DNA of 64,000 nucleotides from the NCBI GenBank assembly GCA_017624735.1, contig JAGAMK010000069.1:1-64000 (forward strand), in the 5' to 3' direction. The notes under the pieces are model-generated. The model was not told the origin of the DNA. It did no database searches and saw only the letters and a list, made by a program, of their open reading frames with translations. The stretch comes from Clostridia bacterium. Lineage in GTDB: Bacteria; Bacillota; Clostridia; Oscillospirales; Acutalibacteraceae. Both the position numbers and the translations under genes were made by a program. This document shows, piece by piece, positions 1-8,152 of the stretch (its first letter is position 1; each line of letters opens with the position of its first letter).

Positions 1-1
1 A

Positions 2-436
2 CAAAAGTTTCTTGGTGTAAAAGTTGGTTTTCCGGAGAAAACTGCCGACATCCGCTTGGCTCAATATGAGTCCGGCACAAGAACACCCAAATCAGATTTA
101 ACCGAAGCGCTTGCCGATGCTTTGGGCGTTTCTACTATGGCACTGAATGTTCCTGATATTGATACGGATCTCGGCTTTATGCATACCCTCTTTGCATTAG
201 AGGATATTTACGGTTTAAAGATTGACAAGCTCGATGACGAGGTTTGTATCCGTCTTGATAAAAACAGAGGAACATCTTACATTTCTTTGCTTGAGCGTTT
301 TACCGCTTGGCAGAAAGAAGCGGAGAAGTATCGCAACGGTGAAATCAGCAAAGAGGAATATGACCGTTGGCGTTATACATATCCCGAGGTAGAGGTAAAG
401 CGCACAAGGGATGCTCTTGATAAGTTAAGAAAATAA
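2..436 (+). CDS. XRE-family transcriptional regulator, 5'-truncated by window edge
   Basis: The reading frame is open from the left edge, so the N-terminus is missing. The visible part begins in the second half of a helix-turn-helix domain (RLAQYESGTRTPKSDL, then a helix ending ALGVSTMAL), the usual HTH_3 (XRE/Cro) recognition helix and following helix. About 90 residues with no recognised domain follow, rich in charged residues, ending KRTRDALDKLRK. A TTG at 56 is in frame but lies inside the HTH and is not a credible start. The gene is followed after 18 bases by a small unknown gene on the same strand. Its position next to the guaA 3' end suggests it is cargo or a regulator of an integrated element; this is inference. 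Confidence 0.75.
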   Translation, partial: QKFLGVKVGFPEKTADIRLAQYESGTRTPKSDLTEALADALGVSTMALNVPDIDTDLGFMHTLFALEDIYGLKIDKLDDEVCIRLDKNRGTSYISLLERFTAWQKEAEKYRNGEISKEEYDRWRYTYPEVEVKRTRDALDKLRK

Positions 437-454
437 ATTTGGAGGTATATCACA

Positions 455-781
455 ATGAAAGCATTTAAAGTTACTATCCTTTTCACTGAAAAGGAGGAAT
501 TTACAGAAGAAGGATTGCTTAAAGCAATTCAGGCAGATGTCAACGAAATTAAGCTCAAGTTATTTGCTTTTGACTACAAAAAGGATGCAGAAGAAATATC
601 TCTTGATTTCATACCTGTCACAAAAAAGTTCAGTAAATGTGTATATATAATCGAACACAAAGAATTTGGAGCACTACCTTATCACCAAATCGTCTTGGGC
701 GGCATTCAAACAATCGATAAAAAGTATCCTTATATCGATATTCATAGCATAGATCCCGAATTTGTAGACGTAACGCTGTAA
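455..781 (+). CDS. Small hypothetical protein (108 aa)
   Basis: I do not recognise this protein. It starts at an ATG 7 bases after a good GGAGG site (441-445) and ends just before a strong terminator, so it is very probably expressed as the last gene of the XRE transcript. The sequence alternates hydrophobic and charged residues (VTILFTEKEEFTEEGLLKAIQ), with no signal peptide, membrane segment or cysteine cluster, so a small soluble cytoplasmic protein is expected. It is probably accessory cargo of the element that ends at the guaA 3' end. Confidence 0.7.
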   Translation: MKAFKVTILFTEKEEFTEEGLLKAIQADVNEIKLKLFAFDYKKDAEEISLDFIPVTKKFSKCVYIIEHKEFGALPYHQIVLGGIQTIDKKYPYIDIHSIDPEFVDVTL

Positions 782-790
782 AACAAAAAA

Positions 791-832
791 GAGCTAACAG
801 ACTTTGTAACAAAAATCTGTTAGCTCTTTATT
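791..832 (+). terminator. Rho-independent terminator
   Basis: An 11-bp perfect stem (GAGCTAACAGA at 791-801, TCTGTTAGCTC at 816-826) with a 14-base loop is followed by TTTATTTA. It closes the XRE/small-gene transcript. The upstream A run also lets it work on the minus strand. Confidence 0.85.
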
Positions 833-839
833 TATGAAT

Positions 840-950
840 AATCTGAAATTGTTGTCAAAACGTTGTCACGAGGCTTTTTGAAACCTCGAAAACTCAGTGT
901 TTATGCGGGTTTTCAGCGTTTTTGGTATTATTCCCACTCTATTGTGCCGA
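840..950. other. Candidate element boundary / attachment site at guaA 3' end
   Basis: Between the terminator and guaA lie two direct repeats GTTGTCA (851-857, 862-868), a short hairpin (869-888) and an AT-rich stretch running into the last codons of guaA (GTIEWE, stop at 928-930). The 3' end of guaA is a known attachment site for genomic islands that carry tyrosine recombinases. The repeats resemble integrase arm-type sites. No integrase is visible in the window, so the call is inferred from position and repeats. Confidence 0.45.
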
Positions 951-1929
951 TTGGTTTTGGAGTTAAGTCATAAAGCACTCGATTGATGCCCTCAACTTCG
1001 TGTGTAATTCTGTCTGTAACCTTATGAAGAACTGCGTATGGAATTTCTTCAATAGTTGCACTCATAGCATCTTTTGTGTTTACTGCACGGATGATTGCGG
1101 GCCAGCCTTCGTAACGGCTTTCGTCTTTAACGCCAACGCTCTTAATATCTGGCACAGCAATAAAATACTGCCATACTTTTTCTGCAAGACCGTTCTTGTC
1201 AAATTCTTCACGGAGAATTGCATCTGCTTCGCGAAGTGCATGAAGTCTGTCGCGTGTGATTGCACCAAGGCAACGAACACCAAGGCCGGGACCGGGGAAT
1301 GGCTGACGATAAACCATAGCGTGCGGAAGACCAAGAGCTTCACCAACTACGCGAACTTCGTCTTTAAAGAGAAGTTTGATAGGTTCAACAAGTTGGAAGT
1401 TAAGGTCCTCTGGAAGTCCACCAACATTGTGGTGAGATTTAACAGCCTTTTTGCCTTCAGCCTGTTTAAAGCTTTCAAGAATATCAGGATAAATTGTACC
1501 TTGAGCAAGGTATTCAACACCTTCAAGTTTTCTTGCTTCGTCAGCAAATACATTTATAAATTCAGCACCGATAATCTTTCTCTTGCTTTCAGGGTCACTT
1601 ACACCTGCAAGAAGGTCAAGGAAACGGTCAGTAGCATCAACATATACAAGGTTAGCATCAAGTTCTTTGCCGAAAACTTCGATAACATTTTCACTTTCGT
1701 TCTTTCTCATAAGACCGTGATTAACGTGAACACAAACTAACTGTTTGCCGATTGCCTTGATAAGAAGAGCGGCAACAACTGATGAGTCAACACCGCCAGA
1801 GAGAGCGAGGAGAACTTTTTTGTCGCCTACTTGCTCACGAACAGCCTTAATCTGCTCATCAATAAAAGCATCTGCTAACGCTTTGGTGGTAATTCTTTCC
1901 ATTGATTCGGGTCTAACATTGCTATCCAT
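928..1929 (-). CDS. guaA: GMP synthase, ATP-pyrophosphatase subunit only (no glutaminase domain)
   Basis: Catalyses adenylation and amination of XMP to GMP, the last step of guanine nucleotide synthesis. The P-loop of the N-type ATP pyrophosphatase (LSGGVDSS) lies near residue 45, followed by HVNHGLMRKNE, the XMP-binding and dimerisation region (QPFPGPGLGVRCLG) and the canonical C-terminus DLTPKPIGTIEWE. The start at 1929 follows GGAGGAATTCAAA; the ATG at 1944 overlaps that ribosome binding site. The product has 333 aa against about 510-525 for the usual bacterial enzyme, and the whole class I glutamine amidotransferase domain is absent. Upstream there is only the CofE-like gene, 25 bases away, so the missing half was not lost by a frameshift here. 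The enzyme must use free ammonia or a separately encoded glutaminase. Confidence 0.92.
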   Translation of the reverse strand: MDSNVRPESMERITTKALADAFIDEQIKAVREQVGDKKVLLALSGGVDSSVVAALLIKAIGKQLVCVHVNHGLMRKNESENVIEVFGKELDANLVYVDATDRFLDLLAGVSDPESKRKIIGAEFINVFADEARKLEGVEYLAQGTIYPDILESFKQAEGKKAVKSHHNVGGLPEDLNFQLVEPIKLLFKDEVRVVGEALGLPHAMVYRQPFPGPGLGVRCLGAITRDRLHALREADAILREEFDKNGLAEKVWQYFIAVPDIKSVGVKDESRYEGWPAIIRAVNTKDAMSATIEEIPYAVLHKVTDRITHEVEGINRVLYDLTPKPIGTIEWE

Positions 1930-1954
1930 TTTGAATTCCTCCATTTAAGTTAAA

Positions 1955-3145
1955 TTAGTCTGTATAGTTATCGAAATATCCCTGAACGAGAATGATAGGA
2001 GTACCTTTATCACCTGAACCACTTGTAAGGTCACAAAGAGAACCAATAAGGTCTGTAAGCTGACGAGGAGTAGTACCTTGAGAAGCCATGTTACCAACAA
2101 GGTTATCTTTTTTTGACTTAATACTATTTGAAATAGCTTCTTTAAGTTCCGCGCCTGAAAGACCTTTGAAGTCGTTGTCAGCAAGATATTTAAGTTTTAA
2201 TTCGTTTGGAGTACCGATAAGACCTGCGGTATGGGCAGGGGATACAACAGGGTCTGCAAGTTCCCAAATTTTACCCTGTGGGTCTTTGAATGCACCATCA
2301 CCGTAAACCATAACTTCAATGTGTTTACCAGTTCTCTTTAAGAATTCAGCCTGAATGTCTTCAACAAGACCCTGACAATCTCTTGGGAAAAGTTTGATTG
2401 TATCTTCAGTTGATTTATTTGAACCAAGAAGACCATATTTCTCGTTACAGCCGCTACCATTTACAGAAGCGTTGAGAATATCATCAAGTCCGCAAACAAC
2501 TTTAGCACCTGCAGCCTTTAAAATTCTCTTTGTTCTTGCTCTTGTATGAATATCACAAGTAAGAATGCAGTCAGTATAGTTAAGGATTGTTTTTGGCTGG
2601 TTAGCAAAAATGATTTCAGCTTCAGCACCTGCTTCTTTAATGATGTCTGAGTAGTAAGCTACATAGTCAACACCTGTGAACTCGTGCTTGTTTTCACCGA
2701 AAAGTTCTCTATATTTTGCTTCATCAAGTACGTCTGAATATGGGTTAATTCCTGCTTCATCAATCTGGTCAAGTGAAACTAAAGAGTTACCAACTTCATC
2801 ACTTGGGTAACTGAGCATAAGAACAACCTTTTTTGCACCTTTAGCAATACCACGAAGACAAATTGCAAAACGGTTACGTGATAAAATAGGGAAAATAACA
2901 CCTATTGTTTCTCCGCCAAGTTTTGCTTTAACATCAGCTGCGATATCATCAACTGATGCATAGTTGCCCTGTGCACGTGCAACGATTGATTCTGTAAGTG
3001 AAACAACGTCTCTGTCACGCATTTCAAAGCCTTCGCTTTCTGCTGCTTCAAGTACGCTTGTAACAGCAATATCAACAAGGTCATCACCCTGTCTGATGAT
3101 AGGACAACGAATGCCTCTTGAAACAGTACCAACTTTTCTTTCCAT
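1955..3145 (-). CDS. Coenzyme F420-0:L-glutamate ligase family protein (CofE-like)
   Basis: The 396-aa protein matches the CofE/FbiB ligase family: an N-terminal RGIRCPIIRQGDDLVDI, then DRDVVSLTESIVARAQGN, and SGSGDKGTPIILVQGYFDNYTD at the C-terminus. Characterised members add gamma-linked glutamate to coenzyme F420-0 using GTP. F420 is not expected in this kind of organism and no other F420 gene is visible, so the real substrate is probably a different acid; this is inference. The start ATG follows GGAGAGATATAT. It is the first gene of an operon with guaA, under a sigma-A promoter at 3284-3313. Confidence 0.7.
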   Translation of the reverse strand: MERKVGTVSRGIRCPIIRQGDDLVDIAVTSVLEAAESEGFEMRDRDVVSLTESIVARAQGNYASVDDIAADVKAKLGGETIGVIFPILSRNRFAICLRGIAKGAKKVVLMLSYPSDEVGNSLVSLDQIDEAGINPYSDVLDEAKYRELFGENKHEFTGVDYVAYYSDIIKEAGAEAEIIFANQPKTILNYTDCILTCDIHTRARTKRILKAAGAKVVCGLDDILNASVNGSGCNEKYGLLGSNKSTEDTIKLFPRDCQGLVEDIQAEFLKRTGKHIEVMVYGDGAFKDPQGKIWELADPVVSPAHTAGLIGTPNELKLKYLADNDFKGLSGAELKEAISNSIKSKKDNLVGNMASQGTTPRQLTDLIGSLCDLTSGSGDKGTPIILVQGYFDNYTD

Positions 3146-3223
3146 ATATATCTCTCCAATATAAAAATTTAAAAATCCTCTTTTGGGTTTTATCCCTTGG
3201 GGGAAAGATTTACAAGACCAGTA

Positions 3224-3274
3224 TTTTTAGTGTGACAAAAAGTGAAAAAATGCCAAAATTGCTCACACTAAAAA
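3224..3274. promoter_or_regulatory. 12-bp perfect inverted repeat in cofE-guaA leader
   Basis: TTTTTAGTGTGA (3224-3235) and its exact complement TCACACTAAAAA (3263-3274) are separated by 27 bases. They begin at about the transcription start of the minus-strand promoter. The element is either a repressor operator or a 5' mRNA hairpin. No known riboswitch consensus was recognised in it. Confidence 0.6.
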
Positions 3275-3283
3275 CCACTATGT

Positions 3284-3313
3284 ATTATATAATGAAAAAA
3301 GCACTAAAGTCAA
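3284..3313 (-). promoter_or_regulatory. Sigma-A promoter of cofE-guaA operon
   Basis: On the minus strand TTGACT (3308-3313) and TATAAT (3284-3289) are separated by 18 bases. Transcription should start near 3277, giving a leader of about 130 bases before the CofE-like start codon. Confidence 0.75.
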
Positions 3314-3413
3314 TAAAAAGTGTTCCAAGTTATGGAAAATTTTTTGCTTAATATAGCACAAAATTTTGTGCAATTTTTTGTTCAACAATAAAACTAATTT
3401 ATGTCGATTTTCA

Positions 3414-3442
3414 TTGACTTTTATATGTATAAAGAGTATAAT
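3414..3442 (+). promoter_or_regulatory. Sigma-A promoter of polysaccharide operon A
   Basis: TTGACT (3414-3419) and TATAAT (3437-3442) are spaced by 17 bases. The predicted start near 3449 lies 73 bases before the ATG at 3522, which supports that start over the ATG at 3462. The rest of the 3146-3521 gap is AT-rich and holds only the two promoters and the inverted repeat. Confidence 0.8.
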
Positions 3443-3521
3443 ACGATAGAACATACTCAAAATGTATTATTATGCCATAGTGTGTTTAAAAAGGCACAAA
3501 CTACTATTGAGAGGTAAGAAT

Positions 3522-5585
3522 ATGCCATTGACATTGATGTATATAACAAATAATGTTGAGGTTGCCAAAATAGCTCAAAAAGCAGGTGTTGACCGCATTT
3601 GGGTTGATATGGAGTCTATTGACAAAGAATTGCGTCAGGGCGGAATGGATACTGTGCAGTCGCACCATACCATTGAAGATATCAAAAAAATTCGGTCCGT
3701 TGTTACAGATGCGCAACTTCAAGTAAGAATAAATCATATTTACGAAGGTTCCAAAGAGGAGATAGAACAAACAATTCAAGCTGGTGCAGATGTTATTATG
3801 TTGCCATACTTCAAAACCCGCAAAGAGGTTGAAGATTTCATAAGGTTTGTTGATGGCAGAGCAAAAACAATAATCCTTGTGGAAACTGCTGAAGCTTATG
3901 AAGATATCGACAATATTTTAGAGGTTCCCGGCATTGATGAAGTACATATCGGACTTAACGATTTGCATTTAGCCTACAAAAAAGATTTTATGTTTGAACT
4001 TTTAGTTGACGGAACCGTTCACAGACTCTGTGAAAAATTTCGTAAAAAAGGAATTAAATTCGGCTTTGGCGGAATTGCTCGTGTTGGATATGGCACTTTA
4101 CCTGCAGAGCATATCATTACGGAACACTATGCTCTCGGTTCGCAAATGGCAATTCTGTCTCGTGGCTTCTGTGATGCTAACAGAGTTGAGAACCCCAAGG
4201 AGATTGAAGAGGTCTTTATAAAAGGTGTTCATGATATCCGTGAGAAAGAAAAAGAGGTTTCAGAATATACGGATAAACAGTATGCTGAAAACCATGAAGT
4301 GGTAAAAGAAAAGATTAACGAAATAGTTAAACAGATTAGAAAGAAGAAAGAAGAAAAGGTTATGGAATACGAAAAAATCTGGCTTGCTACTCCTACAATG
4401 CATGGCGAAGAACTTAAATATATGCAGGAAGCTTATGATACAAACTGGATGTCAACAGTTGGTGCAAATATTAACGAAGTAGAACGTCTTGTTGCGGAAA
4501 AAGTTGGTTGCAAATATGCAGTTGCACTTTCTTGTGGCACAGCATCACTCCATATGTGTGTAAAACTTGCAGGAGTTAAACCCGGCGACAAAGTTTTCTG
4601 TAGTGATATGACTTTCGATGCAACAGTTAACCCTGTTGTTTATGAAGGTGGGGTTCCGATTTTCATTGATACAGAGTATGAAACTTGGAATATGGATTCC
4701 GTTGCACTTAGAAAGGCTTTTGAGCTTTATCCTGATGTTAAAGTTGTAGTTGTTGCAAACCTTTATGGTACTCCAGGAAAACTGGACGAAATCCGTGCAA
4801 TCTGTGATGAACATAATGCAATTCTTATTGAAGATGCAGCTGAATCTTTTGGTGCTACATATAAAGGTGTACAAACAGGTACATTCGGTCAATATAACGC
4901 AATCAGCTTTAATGGTAACAAGATTATCACAGGTAGTTCAGGTGGTATGTTCCTTACAGACGATTTAGAAGCTGCAAATAAAGTTCGTAAATGGTCAACT
5001 CAGAGCCGTGAGAATGCACCATGGTATCAGCATGAAGAACTCGGTTATAACTACCGTATGAGCAATGTTATTGCAGGTGTTGTTCGTGGTCAGATGAATT
5101 ATCTTGACCAACACATTGAACAGAAAAAAGCTATCTATTACAGATATAAAGAGGCATTCAAAGATTTACCTGTTTCAATGAATCCGTTTGATGAAGAAAC
5201 AATGGAGCCTAACTACTGGCTCTCATGTATGATTATTGATGGAGATGCGATGTGTAAGCAGGTTCGTTCAGAAACAGAAGCACTTTATGTTAAGGAAAAA
5301 GGTAAAACTTGTCCAACAGAAATTCTTGAAAAACTTGCAGAGAAGAATATTGAAGGCAGACCTATCTGGAAACCAATGCACATGCAACCAATTTACAGAA
5401 TGAATGGTTTTGTAACACGTGACGGAAACGGCAGAGCAAGAACAAATGCCTATATTGAAGGCGGTTGTGCTGATATTGGTATGGATATTTTCAACCGCGG
5501 ACTTTGCTTACCGTCAGATATTAAAATGACAGAAGAACAGCAGAACAGAGTAATTGAGATTATCAGAAGTTGTTTTGAGGGTTGA
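3522..5585 (+). CDS. HpcH/HpaI aldolase - DegT/DnrJ/EryC1/StrS aminotransferase fusion
   Basis: Two enzymes in one continuous frame (687 aa). Residues 1 to about 235 form an HpcH/HpaI-type TIM barrel (IWVDMES, IILVETAEAYEDIDNI, HIGLNDLHLAYK). A charged, lysine-rich linker of about 45 residues follows. The rest is a sugar aminotransferase of the DegT/PglE class: SCGTASLHMC, EDAAESFGATYKG, and SFNGNKIITGSSGG with the presumed PLP lysine. The ATG at 3522 is chosen because GAGAGG lies 7 bases upstream. The aminotransferase followed by PglC-like and PglD-like genes suggests synthesis of a 4-amino-4,6-dideoxy sugar such as diacetylbacillosamine. The aldolase may make a C-C bond with pyruvate or act on a sugar-derived aldehyde; its substrate is unknown. 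Confidence 0.85.
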   Translation: MPLTLMYITNNVEVAKIAQKAGVDRIWVDMESIDKELRQGGMDTVQSHHTIEDIKKIRSVVTDAQLQVRINHIYEGSKEEIEQTIQAGADVIMLPYFKTRKEVEDFIRFVDGRAKTIILVETAEAYEDIDNILEVPGIDEVHIGLNDLHLAYKKDFMFELLVDGTVHRLCEKFRKKGIKFGFGGIARVGYGTLPAEHIITEHYALGSQMAILSRGFCDANRVENPKEIEEVFIKGVHDIREKEKEVSEYTDKQYAENHEVVKEKINEIVKQIRKKKEEKVMEYEKIWLATPTMHGEELKYMQEAYDTNWMSTVGANINEVERLVAEKVGCKYAVALSCGTASLHMCVKLAGVKPGDKVFCSDMTFDATVNPVVYEGGVPIFIDTEYETWNMDSVALRKAFELYPDVKVVVVANLYGTPGKLDEIRAICDEHNAILIEDAAESFGATYKGVQTGTFGQYNAISFNGNKIITGSSGGMFLTDDLEAANKVRKWSTQSRENAPWYQHEELGYNYRMSNVIAGVVRGQMNYLDQHIEQKKAIYYRYKEAFKDLPVSMNPFDEETMEPNYWLSCMIIDGDAMCKQVRSETEALYVKEKGKTCPTEILEKLAEKNIEGRPIWKPMHMQPIYRMNGFVTRDGNGRARTNAYIEGGCADIGMDIFNRGLCLPSDIKMTEEQQNRVIEIIRSCFEG

Positions 5586-5591
5586 TTATAA

Positions 5592-6233
5592 ATGTATAAG
5601 TACATAAAAAGAGCATTAGATTTTTGTGCAGCACTTTGTGCAATTACGGTGCTTTCTCCAGTTTTATTCATAGTTGCAATTCTTGTGAAAACTAAATTGG
5701 GCAGTCCTGTGCTTTTTAAACAAGAAAGACCAGGAATGATAGATGCAAAAACAGGTGAGGAGAAGATTTTCACTCTCTGTAAGTTCAGAACAATGACTGA
5801 CGAGAGAGATGAAAATGGAGAACTTCTTCCTGACGAGATTCGTCTTACAAAATTCGGTCAGTTTTTGCGAAGCACAAGCATTGATGAATTGCCCGAATTC
5901 ATTAATATTCTAAAAGGTGATATGAGTTTTATCGGTCCAAGACCATTACTCGTGAGATATTTACCTTTATATTCAGAAGAACAGCATCGTCGTCATCTTG
6001 TGCGTCCAGGACTTTCAGGCTGGGCTCAGGTTAATGGCAGAAATACTGTTTCATGGGAAGAAAAATTCAACCTTGACGTTGAATACGTTGAAAAAATGTC
6101 CTTTGCTCTTGATGTAAAGATTTTCTTTATGACAATTATGTCAGTTCTTAAGCGTGAGGGCATCAGTAGTGAAACAAGTGCTACTATGGAAGAATTCAAA
6201 GGAAATAAGGTTGAAGAAACAACTGAGGTATAA
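5592..6233 (+). CDS. Initiating sugar phosphate transferase (PglC/WcaJ-type phosphoglycosyl transferase)
   Basis: Transfers a sugar-1-phosphate from a UDP-sugar to undecaprenyl phosphate at the inner face of the membrane, the first step of repeat-unit assembly. The protein has one N-terminal hydrophobic segment (about residues 10-32) and the conserved core: KFRTM, SIDELPEFINILKGDMSFIGPRP, and GWAQVNGRN. At 213 aa it is the short monotopic form, like Campylobacter PglC, and not the long WbaP form with extra membrane helices. It starts 6 bases after the fusion gene and is followed 3 bases later by the acetyltransferase. It is the only initiating transferase seen in either polysaccharide operon. 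Confidence 0.9.
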   Translation: MYKYIKRALDFCAALCAITVLSPVLFIVAILVKTKLGSPVLFKQERPGMIDAKTGEEKIFTLCKFRTMTDERDENGELLPDEIRLTKFGQFLRSTSIDELPEFINILKGDMSFIGPRPLLVRYLPLYSEEQHRRHLVRPGLSGWAQVNGRNTVSWEEKFNLDVEYVEKMSFALDVKIFFMTIMSVLKREGISSETSATMEEFKGNKVEETTEV

Positions 6234-6236
6234 TTA

Positions 6237-6845
6237 ATGAACAAAAAAGTTGTGATTATCGGTGCAGGTGGACACGGCAGAGTCGTAGCAGATATAGCTA
6301 ATGCTTGTGGAGATACTGTTGTTGGTTTTCTTGATGACAGTAATAATGCAAACAACAAAGTGAATATAATTGGTACAAGTGCAGATGCTGTGAAGTATTG
6401 TGATGGCGAAACAGAATTGTTTATTGCAATAGGTAATTGTAAAGTGCGAGAAAGAATTATGAACAGTTTACCTGATGCAAAATGGTATACAGCAATTCAT
6501 CCGTCAGCAGTGATTTCACCTTCAGCGGTAATAGGTGAGGGTACTTGCATTATGCCGAATGCAGTCGTGAATAACAGTGCGGTAATAGGTAAGGGAGTAA
6601 TCATCAATACTTGTGCCTCTGTTGACCATGATGATGTAATTGGTGATTTTGTTCATATTGCCTGTGGCGCACGACTTGCAGGTACAGTAACAGTTGGTAA
6701 CTGTACTTGGATTGGAATAGGTTCAACAATAAGTAACAACGTATCCGTATGTTCAAATCTTATGATTGGTGCAGGTACAGTTGTTGTAAAAGATATAAAA
6801 GAAGAGGGAACATATGTTGGTGTTCCAGCAAGAAAGGTGAAGTAG
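6237..6845 (+). CDS. PglD/NeuD-family sugar O/N-acetyltransferase
   Basis: An N-terminal Rossmann-like part (VVIIGAGGHGRVVADIA) precedes a left-handed beta-helix of hexapeptide repeats (HPSAVISPSAVIGEGT, VDHDDVIGDFVHIA), ending YVGVPARKVK. The His-Asp pair in VDHDD matches the catalytic region of PglD, which acetylates the 4-amino group of UDP-amino-dideoxy sugars with acetyl-CoA. At 202 aa the length is typical. Its position after the DegT aminotransferase and the PglC-like transferase supports a bacillosamine-type pathway, but the retaining 4,6-dehydratase (PglF) is not in this window. Confidence 0.85.
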   Translation: MNKKVVIIGAGGHGRVVADIANACGDTVVGFLDDSNNANNKVNIIGTSADAVKYCDGETELFIAIGNCKVRERIMNSLPDAKWYTAIHPSAVISPSAVIGEGTCIMPNAVVNNSAVIGKGVIINTCASVDHDDVIGDFVHIACGARLAGTVTVGNCTWIGIGSTISNNVSVCSNLMIGAGTVVVKDIKEEGTYVGVPARKVK

Positions 6846-6851
6846 GTGGAA

Positions 6852-8138
6852 ATGGTGAGCGAAAAACAACCACGCGTTTTAGTCATTAGTGTTGGTTCTT
6901 GGAGTTCAAAGGTGGGTTCAACATGGCCGTCACTTCTTAAATGCTATGATAGTGAAAATGTAGCAAATATTTGTATTCGTGATGAGTATCCTGATAGTGA
7001 TGTAGCATCAAGATATTTCAGTATTTCTGAGAATAGAGTATTAAAGAGTATTTTTAATAGAAATATTAAAACCGGAAGAGAAATAGAATTGCAGGAATGT
7101 CCTGAAAAGAATCAGGATTTGGCAGCTCATAACGAGAGATATAGTAAAATGAGAAAAAATAGAAGATATTCTCTTTTACTTGCCAGAGAATTGGCATGGA
7201 AGCTTGGTAAGTGGAAATCAGCAGAATTAGATTCGTTCATTGATAGCTTTAATCCGGATGTAATTTTGTATTCAATGACGGTATATATTCATCATACACG
7301 TTTAGTTGAATATGCCATAAAAAGAACTGGTGCAAAGGCTGTTGCATATATATGGGATGATACATTTACCTATAAACAGTCGAATAAAATTGGTTATAAA
7401 ATATATAGATTTTTCCAAAGAAAATCATTAAAAAGAGTTGCAAAGTTAACTAATAAGTTTTTTGCAATTTCAGATTTGACCAAAAAGGAAGCTGATGAGT
7501 TTTTCGGTATTGATAGTATAATTCTCACCAAGCCTCTGTATCGTGTACCTGAAGTTGATTACAGTAATTTTGAAATGCCAATTAAAGCTGTTTATGCAGG
7601 AAATCTTTTTATTGGTAGGGATAAGTCTCTTGCACGAATCATTAAAGCGGCAGAAAGAATTAATAACGATGGAATAAAAATTAAATTTGATATTTATACA
7701 AGTACAGAATTAAGTGACACAATAAAAGAACAGTTAACTTGTGATTGCTGTGAGATTCATGCTGCAGTACCACAAGAAGAGGTTTTTGAAATTCAGCGTC
7801 ATTCTGATTTAATGCTTTTTGTTGAAGATATTGATGGTCCGGATGCACGCATTGCAAGACTTTCTTTCTCGACTAAGATTACTGACTATCTCTCAAGTGG
7901 TAAGTGTATATTCGCTGTAGGATATAAGGAAACAGCACCAATGCAGTATTTTATCAATAATGATGTAGCTGTAATTGCAACAGATGATAAAGAGATTGAA
8001 GAAAAACTTAGTATGCTTGTGAATAATCCTGACTTGTTAGTGAAGTATGCTGAAAACGCACGTGATGTTGGTATTAGAAATCATAATGAAGAAAAAATCA
8101 TAAGTACGTTTGATAATTGTATTAAATCCGTGATTTGA
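6852..8138 (+). CDS. Putative glycosyltransferase (GT-B fold)
   Basis: The 428-aa protein has the layout of a retaining GT-B glycosyltransferase: an N-terminal half with PRVLVISVGSWSSKVGSTW and a C-terminal half with VYAGNLFIGRDKSLARIIKA, then RIARLSFSTKITDYLSSGKC and a final helical NARDVGIRNHNEEK. The acceptor and donor cannot be read from the sequence. Starts at GTG 6846, ATG 6852 and GTG 6855 are all possible; ATG was chosen, with a weak AGGTGG just before it. The gene abuts the acetyltransferase, so they are translated from one mRNA. Confidence 0.75.
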   Translation: MVSEKQPRVLVISVGSWSSKVGSTWPSLLKCYDSENVANICIRDEYPDSDVASRYFSISENRVLKSIFNRNIKTGREIELQECPEKNQDLAAHNERYSKMRKNRRYSLLLARELAWKLGKWKSAELDSFIDSFNPDVILYSMTVYIHHTRLVEYAIKRTGAKAVAYIWDDTFTYKQSNKIGYKIYRFFQRKSLKRVAKLTNKFFAISDLTKKEADEFFGIDSIILTKPLYRVPEVDYSNFEMPIKAVYAGNLFIGRDKSLARIIKAAERINNDGIKIKFDIYTSTELSDTIKEQLTCDCCEIHAAVPQEEVFEIQRHSDLMLFVEDIDGPDARIARLSFSTKITDYLSSGKCIFAVGYKETAPMQYFINNDVAVIATDDKEIEEKLSMLVNNPDLLVKYAENARDVGIRNHNEEKIISTFDNCIKSVI

Positions 8139-8152
8139 TTAGGAGAAGTTAA

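Noticed and set aside
1000..1740. A 246-codon plus-strand open frame opposite guaA
   Set aside because: It is antisense to conserved guaA codons, is rich in Cys, Asn and Phe as expected of mirrored codon bias, and has no ribosome binding site.
3146..3461. A hidden small gene in the gap before the polysaccharide locus
   Set aside because: Short open frames here overlap the two promoters and the inverted repeat and lack ribosome binding sites.
3462..3521. An upstream ATG giving a 20-residue extension of the aldolase-aminotransferase fusion
   Set aside because: The predicted transcription start (about 3449) leaves almost no leader, there is no ribosome binding site before 3462, and the ATG at 3522 has a good site and starts the conserved fold.
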